DNA from: Candidatus Competibacter denitrificans Run_A_D11
GTDB lineage: Bacteria > Pseudomonadota > Gammaproteobacteria > Competibacterales > Competibacteraceae
Direction: 5' to 3'
Length of the DNA stretch: 64,000 bases
Assembly: GCF_001051235.1 (NCBI RefSeq)
Contig: NZ_CBTJ020000042.1
Location: 106,550 to 170,549 of the forward strand
In this document: in pieces, positions 52,609 through 60,144 of the stretch
Numbering within the stretch: the stretch's first letter is position 1
How the letters are laid out: each line of letters begins with the position of its first letter
Notes under the pieces: generated by a model
The model's database searches: none
What the model was told of the DNA's origin: nothing
What the model saw: the letters and a program-made list of their open reading frames with translations, nothing else
Position numbers and translations under genes: made by a program

Positions 52609-53660
52609 GAAGCTATCTCCACGGGATCAACGGCAAAATGTGTGGGTGTGGTCGGCTCGCTGTGATTGGAGGTGCTAGCCAGCGCCTGCAATTTGCTGAG
52701 TAGAATCGGCAAGATTTCATGCAAATCGCCCACGACCCCCAAATCGGCCCGCTTCAAGATGGGCGCGGTGCGGTCGTTGTTGATGGCGATGACGATTTCG
52801 CTGCCGGTTATCCCGGACAGATGCTGGTCGGCACCGGAAACGCCAAACGCCATATACAGTTTCGGAGCGACGATCTGGCCGGTCGAACCGATGTAGCGGT
52901 CCACCGCCAGCCAACCGCGATCCGCCGCGACCCGGGTTCCCCCCAACGCCGCTCCTAGATGATCAGCCAGTTGCTTGACCAGCGCCATGCCATCCTTGCC
53001 GCCGGTGCCGAAGCCGCCGGAGACGATCCGTTCGGCCTCGTTCAAGGACACCGTGCGTGGATCGGCTGGCAGGGTGTGCAGGGTGCGGTCGCGGAAATGA
53101 GCGGGGTCGAGCTGCGGGCGTAGAACCGTAGTCTCAGCGATGCGTCCGCTCTGGGGTGTGCCGATCCCGCGCACTCCCGGAATCAGCATGGCACACACCA
53201 ACGTGGCATAAGGCCAGGTCAGTCGTTCCTGGCAAGCCCCGCCATGAGTGCTGCGCATGATCTCCGGGTAACCGTCACCAATGATGCCAATGCGCATACA
53301 GCAGCCGACCAGCGGTGAACGCCAACGTACCGCTAATCGGGGTAACCAGGAGCGAATTTGGCCGCTGTCTGGCGCCAGCAACAGCGCTGGGGGCGCCTGG
53401 AGCAACACCGGCGCCAGGGCCTGCATCCAGCCATCGGCGCTGAATTGGGCCAAGGCTTCATGCTCCACCACCGTGACTCGATCTGCGCCGTGCGCTGCCA
53501 ACGTTTCAGCCAGCGGGGCGACTTTATTGCCGCACAGCATGACGTGCACCTGTGCGCCCAACTGGTCGGCGACGTCGCGCCCTTCTTCCACACATTCCAA
53601 GCTGGGCAGGGTCAACTGACCCTGTTCAGTTTCGGCGATGACCACCACGAATTTATCCAT
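52605..53660 (-). CDS. fixB: Electron transfer flavoprotein alpha subunit (FixB-like)
   Basis: 351 residues. The N-terminal half is the ETF alpha/beta-like domain, and the C-terminal half is the FAD domain with IVSGGFGTGGKDGM and YIGSTGQIVAPKLYMAFGVSGADQHLSGI plus AINNDRTAPI. It immediately follows the OYE-type gene with no spacing and overlaps fixC. In an uncommon order (B-C-X-A) it forms an electron relay inside the mycofactocin operon. Confidence 0.92.
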   Translation of the reverse strand: MDKFVVVIAETEQGQLTLPSLECVEEGRDVADQLGAQVHVMLCGNKVAPLAETLAAHGADRVTVVEHEALAQFSADGWMQALAPVLLQAPPALLLAPDSGQIRSWLPRLAVRWRSPLVGCCMRIGIIGDGYPEIMRSTHGGACQERLTWPYATLVCAMLIPGVRGIGTPQSGRIAETTVLRPQLDPAHFRDRTLHTLPADPRTVSLNEAERIVSGGFGTGGKDGMALVKQLADHLGAALGGTRVAADRGWLAVDRYIGSTGQIVAPKLYMAFGVSGADQHLSGITGSEIVIAINNDRTAPILKRADLGVVGDLHEILPILLSKLQALASTSNHSEPTTPTHFAVDPVEIAS

Positions 53661-55694
53661 TTAGACGGCTCTCCCGGCCCGTTCGCCTTCGATGATCGCG
53701 GCGTGCGCCCGGCGCGGGGCCACGCAGTCTCCGATCCGATAGAGGGTCGGCACCCTCCCTTTCAATGTGGCGTACAGGTCTTCGTCCACTTGGCGAACTT
53801 GAGACAGCAGGCTGTTCGCCCGCGCGTTATCCGCTTTGAGTGCCTGATACAGGCTGTCGTCGGCTTGGCGATGAATGGCCAGCACCACCGTATCGACTTG
53901 GGGGAAATGCACGATCTGGCCGCTGTAGTTATGCAACGCCATCACCACCCCCTGATCAATGCTGAGTACCGAATGATTCGGTGTACAGCGAATGCCCAGT
54001 CGCCGGGCCTGGCGATACCAGTTTTCCAGGTCGAGCGTCACCCCCAAATCCTGCCCAACATACAGAGTGGGCGTCACCACTTCTACTGCGCAGCCCTGTT
54101 CCGCCAGATACTCAGCGACGCTGGTGGCTTCGTGAAAACCCAGCCGATCCACGATCAGCACGTTTCGTCCCGGCTGGACTTTGCCGGACAGAATATCGAT
54201 CACGTCCACCACGCCGGGGCCGTCACCGCCGGGAATAGCAGCGCGATGCGGAACCGAGCCGGTCGCCACGATCACCGCTTCCGGTTTAGCGGCCAGCACC
54301 GAATCCATGGTCGCGGTGGTGCCGGTTTTCACCTCAACGCCCAGTTGTTCAACCTCGTGAAGCAAATTGCGGACGATATCGCCGAACTCGGCACGCCCGG
54401 CCACCCGCACCGCCCAGACTACCTGCCCGCCCAGCCGGGTTTCTTTTTCCAGCAGCGTGACTCGATGACCACGCCGTGCGGCGACCGTCGCCGCCTTCAA
54501 CCCGGCGGGACCGCCACCGATCACCACGACCCGTTTCGGTGTTGTGGCGATTGGCAGGGTGCCGGCACCATATTTCCGTTCCTGACCCGTCGCCGGCGTT
54601 TCAATACAACCCATCCAGCGATTGAGGCCCATGCGCCCGACGCATTCCTGATTACAGGACAGGCACAGCCGAATATCGTCGGTGCGATTTTCCCGCGCCT
54701 TGCGGGCGAATTCGGGGTCTGCGATCTGGCCGCGCACGATGCCGATTAAATCAGCATGGCCTTCGGTCAAGATACGCTCCGCCTGAATCGGGTCTTTAAT
54801 GCGGCCGACCCCGATGACCGGCACCCGCACCGCCTTGCGAATGGCCGAGGGAATAAACAGGGCATAGTCCGGGCGAATCCGCATCGAGGCTTCGATCATG
54901 TACAAGGTCTGGGTCGCGGTACCGATGCTGGTGTTGATCAAGTCAATCAGACCGTCTTTTTCCAGCAATCGGGCGACCGCTACCGCTTCATCCAGTGTGA
55001 TGCCTTCACGAATCAGTTCGTCGCCGCACAACCGCACACTAATAACGTAATCGCGGCCGACCTCGTTGCGAATCGCGGCGATGATCTCGCGCAGCAACCG
55101 GGCGCGGTTTTCCAGACTGCCGCCGTATTCGTCACCGCGATGGTTGGTGTTGCGAGATAGGAACTGACGGACGATAGAGGAATGGGAGCATTGCAGCTCA
55201 ACCCCATCGAAACCACCCTCACGAGTGTAAGCGGCTACCCGCACGTAACCTTGGATGATTTCCAGGATATCCTCGTGTTCCACCGCCTTGGGCACTTCGC
55301 GGAACAGCGGATCGGCCAGCGCTGACGGCGCCCAAGCCGGCAGCCGGGTGAACATGCCGCTGCCTTGCCCGCCATTGTGGTTAATCTGGGCCAGGATCGG
55401 GACGCCTTCGGCATGAACCGCTGCGGTGATGCGTTTGTAGTGCGGGATGACCCGGCGATGGAAAGCGTGAATGAGCTTTTCGTAAGGATGATCGGTGGGA
55501 TGCGTGGACTGTTCTTCGGTAATGATCAGTCCAACTCCACCCCGCGCCCGCTCGCGGTAATAGTAAAGATGCCGTTCACTGGGCAGGAAATCTTCGGCAT
55601 AGTTGGTGAGGTGCGCCGAGAACACGATGCGGTTTTTGACGGTAATGTTGCCGATCTTGAAAGGGGTAAACAGCAATCGTTGACGGCTGCTCAT
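53661..55694 (-). CDS. Mycofactocin-associated FadH/OYE oxidoreductase, complete iron-sulfur site
   Basis: 677 residues with the 2,4-dienoyl-CoA-reductase layout. The N-terminal FMN TIM barrel (~5-330) has GVGLIITEEQ and HNGGQGSGM. Four cysteines of a [4Fe-4S] site follow in CLSCNQECVGRM...GC with canonical spacing, and then FAD/NAD domains (VVVIGGGPAGLKAATVAARRGH near residue 390). Two such proteins are found in mycofactocin clusters of organisms outside mycobacteria. They may handle the MftD-like step or re-oxidise the cofactor; neither is proven. It is separated from its paralogue by 3 bases and abuts fixB. Confidence 0.88.
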   Translation of the reverse strand: MSSRQRLLFTPFKIGNITVKNRIVFSAHLTNYAEDFLPSERHLYYYRERARGGVGLIITEEQSTHPTDHPYEKLIHAFHRRVIPHYKRITAAVHAEGVPILAQINHNGGQGSGMFTRLPAWAPSALADPLFREVPKAVEHEDILEIIQGYVRVAAYTREGGFDGVELQCSHSSIVRQFLSRNTNHRGDEYGGSLENRARLLREIIAAIRNEVGRDYVISVRLCGDELIREGITLDEAVAVARLLEKDGLIDLINTSIGTATQTLYMIEASMRIRPDYALFIPSAIRKAVRVPVIGVGRIKDPIQAERILTEGHADLIGIVRGQIADPEFARKARENRTDDIRLCLSCNQECVGRMGLNRWMGCIETPATGQERKYGAGTLPIATTPKRVVVIGGGPAGLKAATVAARRGHRVTLLEKETRLGGQVVWAVRVAGRAEFGDIVRNLLHEVEQLGVEVKTGTTATMDSVLAAKPEAVIVATGSVPHRAAIPGGDGPGVVDVIDILSGKVQPGRNVLIVDRLGFHEATSVAEYLAEQGCAVEVVTPTLYVGQDLGVTLDLENWYRQARRLGIRCTPNHSVLSIDQGVVMALHNYSGQIVHFPQVDTVVLAIHRQADDSLYQALKADNARANSLLSQVRQVDEDLYATLKGRVPTLYRIGDCVAPRRAHAAIIEGERAGRAV

Positions 55695-55697
55695 GGC

Positions 55698-57674
55698 TTA
55701 GACCTCCCGACCAGCGCGGTAGCCTTCCAAAATGGCGTGACTGAGATAGCGCGGCGCGACACAATCACCGGCCCGCAACACCCGCACGCCGCTCTTTTTA
55801 AGAGCAAAGTACAGGGTTTCATCGGGCAGTTCCGGCGACACATCGACGACCAGATCAATGGCATCGAGGCGGATTTCCTGGTGATCGAAATGATCGGCGC
55901 CGATGACGCTGTGGGCGGTGATTTCCAGGGCGTCGAACTGTGGCCGGAACTTGATACCCCGCACAGCGGCGCGCTGGTTCCAGGCGGTCAGTTCCAACGA
56001 GGCGGTCAGTCGTTGGCCAATGAACATGTCGCTGGTGACGATCTCCACCTGCCAGCCGCGCTCAACCAGCCATTCAGCGACAGCCATGCCAACTGGATCG
56101 CCAAGGGTGTCGAGAATCACAGCGCGCCCTGGTACGGCCGGTATTTCGCCACGCATAACCTGCCGGGGATTGACCACTGGCGCGCTCGGGTGGCAACGGA
56201 TACCAGCATGGCGACCGGGCATCCCGCCCACCGCGACGATCACCGCATCGGGCATCTCTTGACTGACCTGCTCGGCGGTCATCTCGACGCCACTATGAAT
56301 CGCCACATCCAACTGGCGGACTTGTCGTTCCAGCCAGTCCACAGCCAGGGCCAGTCGCTCCCGACCAGGGGCCGCTGCCGCCAGCCGAATTGCGCCACCG
56401 AGTTGCGCATGACGTTCATACAAGATCACGCGATGGCCGCGCAGGGCAGCAACCCGCGCCGCTTCGAGACCCGCCGGCCCACCGCCGATGATGAGCACGC
56501 GATGAGGAACCCGTGCTGGTTTCAGGGGGGCAAACTCCGCCTCCTGTTCGTAACCGGCGCTGGGATTATTGGCGCAGCTCAAACGCGGGTTCTGCACCAA
56601 GCCGATGATGTTGTCCTGATTGGCGAGCAGGCAGGGGCGAATACCGCTGATCCGGCCCTGGCGCAACTTGGCCGGCAGTTCTGGATCGGCGATCAAAGCA
56701 CGAGTCATTTCCACCGCGTCGGCTTTGCCCTCGACCAACAGCGTCGCCGCCATCTCCGGGTCCACGATGCTGCCCTGCGCGAATACCGGCAGCGCCACCG
56801 CCGCCTTGATCCCCGCAGCCAGATGCGCCGCGAAACCGGGCGGTTGAAACAGGCCGGGACGGGTGAGATGACCGGTGTAAATGCTACCGCTGGTGACGCT
56901 AATGAAATCGAGCAGTCCATCAGCCACCAAACATTGAGCGATTTCGGCGGCATCTTCGGGCTTAATCCCGGCCCAGGGCGCATATTCATCGCCGACCAGA
57001 CGCAGGCCGACAATGGCGTTGCGACCGACCTCATCCCGCACGACGGCGATCACTTGGCGGGCAAAGCGCAGCCGATGATCCAATGAACCGTTGTAATCAT
57101 CGCCGCGCTGATTGGTGAGCGGCGATAAAAATTGGCGGATCAGGCTATCCTGGCCGGCGTTGATCTCGATGCCATCCAGGCCACCATCAACGGCGTAACG
57201 GGCCGCTTGCCGGAACCCTTCGATGACAGCCGCGATGTCTTCGAGGTCCATCGCCTGGGGTAGTTCGCGGCTGTTGACTTCCGGCACTGGCGACGGCGCC
57301 CACAGCGGCAACTGCGAGTAATGGCTACTGCCCTGCATCCCACTATGGGTCAAATGTGCAAGCAGCAACGCTCCATGTCGATGCACCGCCCCTGCAACCT
57401 GACGATAACCTTCGACGATAGCGGCGTCATAACCGAAGACAGCGTATTCGTAGGGCCAGTCCGATGGATGGACGACGCTACCTTCCAGCACGATCAAACC
57501 CGTTCCGCCCGCCGCACGCGCTTCATAATAGGCAGTGTGGCGCTCGGTCAAGCGATTGTGAGTGGCGAAATTGGTCTGGTGGGCGGCAAATACGAAACGG
57601 TTCGACGCGGTTTTGCCGCCCAGCGTCAGCGGAGCGAACAACGGCTCAAAGCGAGCGTCGGAAGGCGGGTTCAT
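55698..57674 (-). CDS. Mycofactocin-associated FadH/OYE oxidoreductase lacking two cluster cysteines
   Basis: 658 residues from the ATG at 57674, which overlaps the mftC stop (ATGA); a TTG five codons earlier is less likely. It has the same layout as the paralogue downstream: FMN barrel, then FAD/NAD Rossmann domains (VLIIGGGPAGLEAARVAALRGH). At the iron-sulfur site the first and fourth cysteines (348 and 367) remain. The second and third are Ala351 and Asn355 in CLLANQDN, with spacing otherwise unchanged from E. coli FadH (from memory). A [4Fe-4S] cluster could hardly be held, so electron flow between FMN and FAD must differ or be lost. Confidence 0.88.
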   Translation of the reverse strand: MNPPSDARFEPLFAPLTLGGKTASNRFVFAAHQTNFATHNRLTERHTAYYEARAAGGTGLIVLEGSVVHPSDWPYEYAVFGYDAAIVEGYRQVAGAVHRHGALLLAHLTHSGMQGSSHYSQLPLWAPSPVPEVNSRELPQAMDLEDIAAVIEGFRQAARYAVDGGLDGIEINAGQDSLIRQFLSPLTNQRGDDYNGSLDHRLRFARQVIAVVRDEVGRNAIVGLRLVGDEYAPWAGIKPEDAAEIAQCLVADGLLDFISVTSGSIYTGHLTRPGLFQPPGFAAHLAAGIKAAVALPVFAQGSIVDPEMAATLLVEGKADAVEMTRALIADPELPAKLRQGRISGIRPCLLANQDNIIGLVQNPRLSCANNPSAGYEQEAEFAPLKPARVPHRVLIIGGGPAGLEAARVAALRGHRVILYERHAQLGGAIRLAAAAPGRERLALAVDWLERQVRQLDVAIHSGVEMTAEQVSQEMPDAVIVAVGGMPGRHAGIRCHPSAPVVNPRQVMRGEIPAVPGRAVILDTLGDPVGMAVAEWLVERGWQVEIVTSDMFIGQRLTASLELTAWNQRAAVRGIKFRPQFDALEITAHSVIGADHFDHQEIRLDAIDLVVDVSPELPDETLYFALKKSGVRVLRAGDCVAPRYLSHAILEGYRAGREV

Positions 57675-58714
57675 GGCAGCGTGTCGCAAGCCGTCGCCGG
57701 ATCAGCGGTGGATGGGTAGATGCAATCGGGATCGGGCGCATCCAGCGAACGGCCGGTGAAATGCTTGGCTGCGATGCAGCCGCCGTGACATTGGGTGTAG
57801 GCATTACAGTGCTGGCAGCCGCCGCCGACCTGCCAGTCGCGCAGGTGGGCGAACAGAGTCGATTTACGCCAGAGATCGGTGAAGCCACCCGGCTGGCGGA
57901 CGTTGCCAGCGGCGAATTCCGGGGCCAGCAGGAACGGACAGGCATAGACCTCGCCGACCGGATCGACGCAACAGACGATGCGCCCAGCGCCGCACAGGTT
58001 CAGTCCTTCCAGCGGTTGACCGTAGGCTGACAGGTGAAAGAACGAATCACCGGTCAGCACGTCCCGATGATCAAGCAGCCACTGGTACAGCCCGCGATTC
58101 TGTTCGTGGCTCGGCCGCAGATCTTGCCAGACCTCGGCACCGCGACCGGTCGGCCGCAGCCGGGTCAGCCGCAATTCGGCCCCGTGCTGTTGGGCGAGAG
58201 CGTACAGATCATCAAGCTGCGAATAGTTATGACGGGTCACGGTGGCGTTGATCTTGAAAGGAAAATGCCGCCGCGCCAGCAGCGTCATGGCGTTCAAGGC
58301 GCGCTGGAACGAGCCGTCGCCGCGCACCGGATCGTTGGTTGCGGCGGTCGCGCCATCGACGCTGATTTGCACGTCCAGATAATCCCGCTCGGTGATCCAG
58401 GCTGCTGCCTTCTCGTCGATCAGCGAGCCGTTGGTGCTGAATTTGACACCGATGCCGCGCACCAGGGCGTAGTCCATCAGCTCGAAGAAATCCTTGCGGC
58501 TCATCGGCTCGCCGCCGCCGACGTTGATGTAGAACACTTTCATTGCCGCCCATTCGTCGATCAGCCGCTTGGCCTCGGCGGTGGACAGCTCGTCGGGGCG
58601 GCGATGGCCCGACGAGGACAGGCAATGGACGCAGCGCAAATTACAGGCGTAGGTGATCTCCCAGGTCAGGCAGATCGGGGCATTCAATCCTCGGCGAAAC
58701 AGCTCATAACTCAT
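57671..58714 (-). CDS. mftC: Mycofactocin radical-SAM maturase MftC
   Basis: 347 residues. The radical-SAM cluster motif is CNLRCVHC (Cys24, 28, 31), followed by GGGEPMSRKDF and the SAM barrel. The C-terminal SPASM domain carries further cysteines: CGAGRIVCCVDPVGEVYACPF, CQHCNAYTQCHGGC, which would hold auxiliary clusters. MftC performs oxidative decarboxylation and then C-C cross-linking of the Val-Tyr end of MftA. It is the most upstream core mft gene here; in mycobacteria mftC follows mftB. Confidence 0.95.
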   Translation of the reverse strand: MSYELFRRGLNAPICLTWEITYACNLRCVHCLSSSGHRRPDELSTAEAKRLIDEWAAMKVFYINVGGGEPMSRKDFFELMDYALVRGIGVKFSTNGSLIDEKAAAWITERDYLDVQISVDGATAATNDPVRGDGSFQRALNAMTLLARRHFPFKINATVTRHNYSQLDDLYALAQQHGAELRLTRLRPTGRGAEVWQDLRPSHEQNRGLYQWLLDHRDVLTGDSFFHLSAYGQPLEGLNLCGAGRIVCCVDPVGEVYACPFLLAPEFAAGNVRQPGGFTDLWRKSTLFAHLRDWQVGGGCQHCNAYTQCHGGCIAAKHFTGRSLDAPDPDCIYPSTADPATACDTLP

Positions 58715-58786
58715 GGTTGATCGTTTCCGCTGCGTCGGTGAAAACAGTCCGCACGCCGGACGGAAGCCGGCGGTTGGAACGGTGCG

Positions 58787-59062
58787 TCAGGCTTCGGCGG
58801 TGGTCGGGTCAATGCCGGCCTTGATTTCGGAAATCCGGTTGGCCGGAAAGCCGCCCTGCTCGGCGTGCTGCTTCACCATCTCGGCGTTGGGCGCGATATA
58901 CACGCAATAAATCTTGTCGTCGGTGACGTAGCTTTGCACCCACTGGATTTGCGGCCCCAGGTCGCGCAGCACGCTGCACGATTTCTGCGAGACGGCTTTC
59001 AAATCGGCGGGCGACAGCTTGCCCGCACCGGGCAATTCGCGTTCGATCAGATACTTGGGCAT
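58787..59062 (-). CDS. DUF4242 small protein
   Basis: 91 residues, PKYLIERELPGAGKLSPADLKAVSQKS, then a ferredoxin-like alpha-beta fold ending GFPANRISEIKAGIDP. The family includes a Streptomyces nickel-binding protein of similar size. A strong AAGGAGG lies five bases ahead of the ATG. It is 72 bases upstream of mftC on the same strand. Its role in the cluster is unknown. Confidence 0.8.
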   Translation of the reverse strand: MPKYLIERELPGAGKLSPADLKAVSQKSCSVLRDLGPQIQWVQSYVTDDKIYCVYIAPNAEMVKQHAEQGGFPANRISEIKAGIDPTTAEA

Positions 59063-59101
59063 AACATCCTCCTTCGGTGAGCTTGTTTGATCGTTATCGA
59101 G

Positions 59102-59650
59102 CTATAAATCGGCGCATAACTCGCCGGCCGGTAGCACCTTGGCGAACCAGCCGTCGAGCGAGGCGAGAAAGGCCGCTTGCACGCTTTCGGCGGAAACCGT
59201 CACGCCGTTGAAGGATTGCGCCCTGGTCGCGCACGCATCGCCGACCAACCGACAGTCGAAACCGAAATCGGCGGCGGCGCGCGTCGTCGTGTCGATGCAG
59301 ACGTGGGTCATCATGCCGACGATGGCCAGACGGTCGATCCCGTCGCGGCGCAAATGATCCAGCAGGGGCGTTTCCCTGAAGCTGTTCGGATAGTGCTTCC
59401 GAAAAACGGGTTCCGCGCCGTGGGGCCGCGCGGATTTATGGATGTCCGCGCCGGGGCTGTCGGGCAAAAAGAACGTTGCCCCCGGATGGATGGCGATGTG
59501 CTGGACGTGGAAGATCGGCAGCGCCTTCTTCCGAAAGGCCTCAAGCACCTGGTTCGCGCGCGCGCCGGCCTGATCCGCGCCCGCCAGTTCCATGGTGCCG
59601 CCTGGAAAATAATCGTTCTGAATATCCACTACCAAAAGCGCCGTAGTCAT
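59102..59650 (-). CDS. Isochorismatase-family cysteine hydrolase
   Basis: 182 residues from the ATG at 59650; upstream codons overlap the DUF779 gene. The catalytic triad is visible: Asp in LLVVDIQNDYF, Lys in FRKHYPNSF and the nucleophile Cys in THVCIDTTTRAA. Such enzymes hydrolyse amides or related bonds of small molecules. The substrate is not predictable. It is followed after 39 bases by the DUF4242 gene. Confidence 0.87.
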   Translation of the reverse strand: MTTALLVVDIQNDYFPGGTMELAGADQAGARANQVLEAFRKKALPIFHVQHIAIHPGATFFLPDSPGADIHKSARPHGAEPVFRKHYPNSFRETPLLDHLRRDGIDRLAIVGMMTHVCIDTTTRAAADFGFDCRLVGDACATRAQSFNGVTVSAESVQAAFLASLDGWFAKVLPAGELCADL

Positions 59651-59693
59651 GGGAAACCTTTGAGATGTTGGTTCAGGCGCCGGCGAACGCCGG

Positions 59694-60065
59694 CTAGTTC
59701 GACTCCGCTTCCAGCATTTTCCATTCATCGTCGGTGAACAGCCGGGAGCGGGTCAGAAAGCGCAAGCCTTCCGGGCCTTCCAGGGAAAACATGCCGCCCC
59801 GGCCGGGTACCACGTCGATGGTCAGTTGCGTGTGTTTCCAATACTCGAACTGCGGCGCGCTCATGTAGAACGGGCAGCCGCCGATCTCGCCCAAGCACAC
59901 GTCGCCGTCGCCGACCAGCAGATCGCCTTCCGGGTAGCACATCGGCGAACTGCCGTCGCAGCAGCCGCCGGACTGGTGGAACATGAGCGAACCGTGCTTG
60001 GCCTTGAGTCGGGTGATCAGTTCCAAGGCCGCATCGGACGCCAACACGCGAGCAATGGTGGTCAT
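59694..60065 (-). CDS. DUF779 protein, aldehyde-dehydrogenase partner
   Basis: 123 residues with the DUF779 pattern: MFHQSGGCCDGSSPMCY near residue 30, LGEIGGCPFYMSAPQFEYWKHTQL and VVPGRGGMFSLEGPEG. These cysteine-containing small proteins are almost always encoded beside acetaldehyde-type dehydrogenases; their function is unknown. GGAGG precedes the ATG. It lies 79 bases after the aldehyde dehydrogenase gene, across a palindromic repeat. Confidence 0.9.
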   Translation of the reverse strand: MTTIARVLASDAALELITRLKAKHGSLMFHQSGGCCDGSSPMCYPEGDLLVGDGDVCLGEIGGCPFYMSAPQFEYWKHTQLTIDVVPGRGGMFSLEGPEGLRFLTRSRLFTDDEWKMLEAESN

Positions 60066-60103
60066 GGCAAAGCCTCCACGCCGTTGGAGTGAAACGCGCG
60101 TTC

Positions 60104-60133
60104 ATTCCCCCTCCCGGTCAAGGGAGAGGGAAA
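60104..60133. repeat. Palindromic intergenic repeat, copy 5
   Basis: A ttccccctccc...gggagaggg palindrome between the aldehyde dehydrogenase and DUF779 genes, of the same family as the copies near 9437, 17073, 20106 and 28301. Confidence 0.75.
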
Positions 60134-60144
60134 GGTACGGCCGG

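Noticed and set aside
55365..57086. 573-codon open frame on the plus strand
   Set aside because: It runs antisense to the two OYE-type genes, which have clear domains; its protein is rich in His/Arg/Gln with no motifs, as expected for a shadow frame in GC-rich DNA. The same applies to the plus-strand frames at 53358-54749, 33706-34920, 20509-21486 and 61692-62642.
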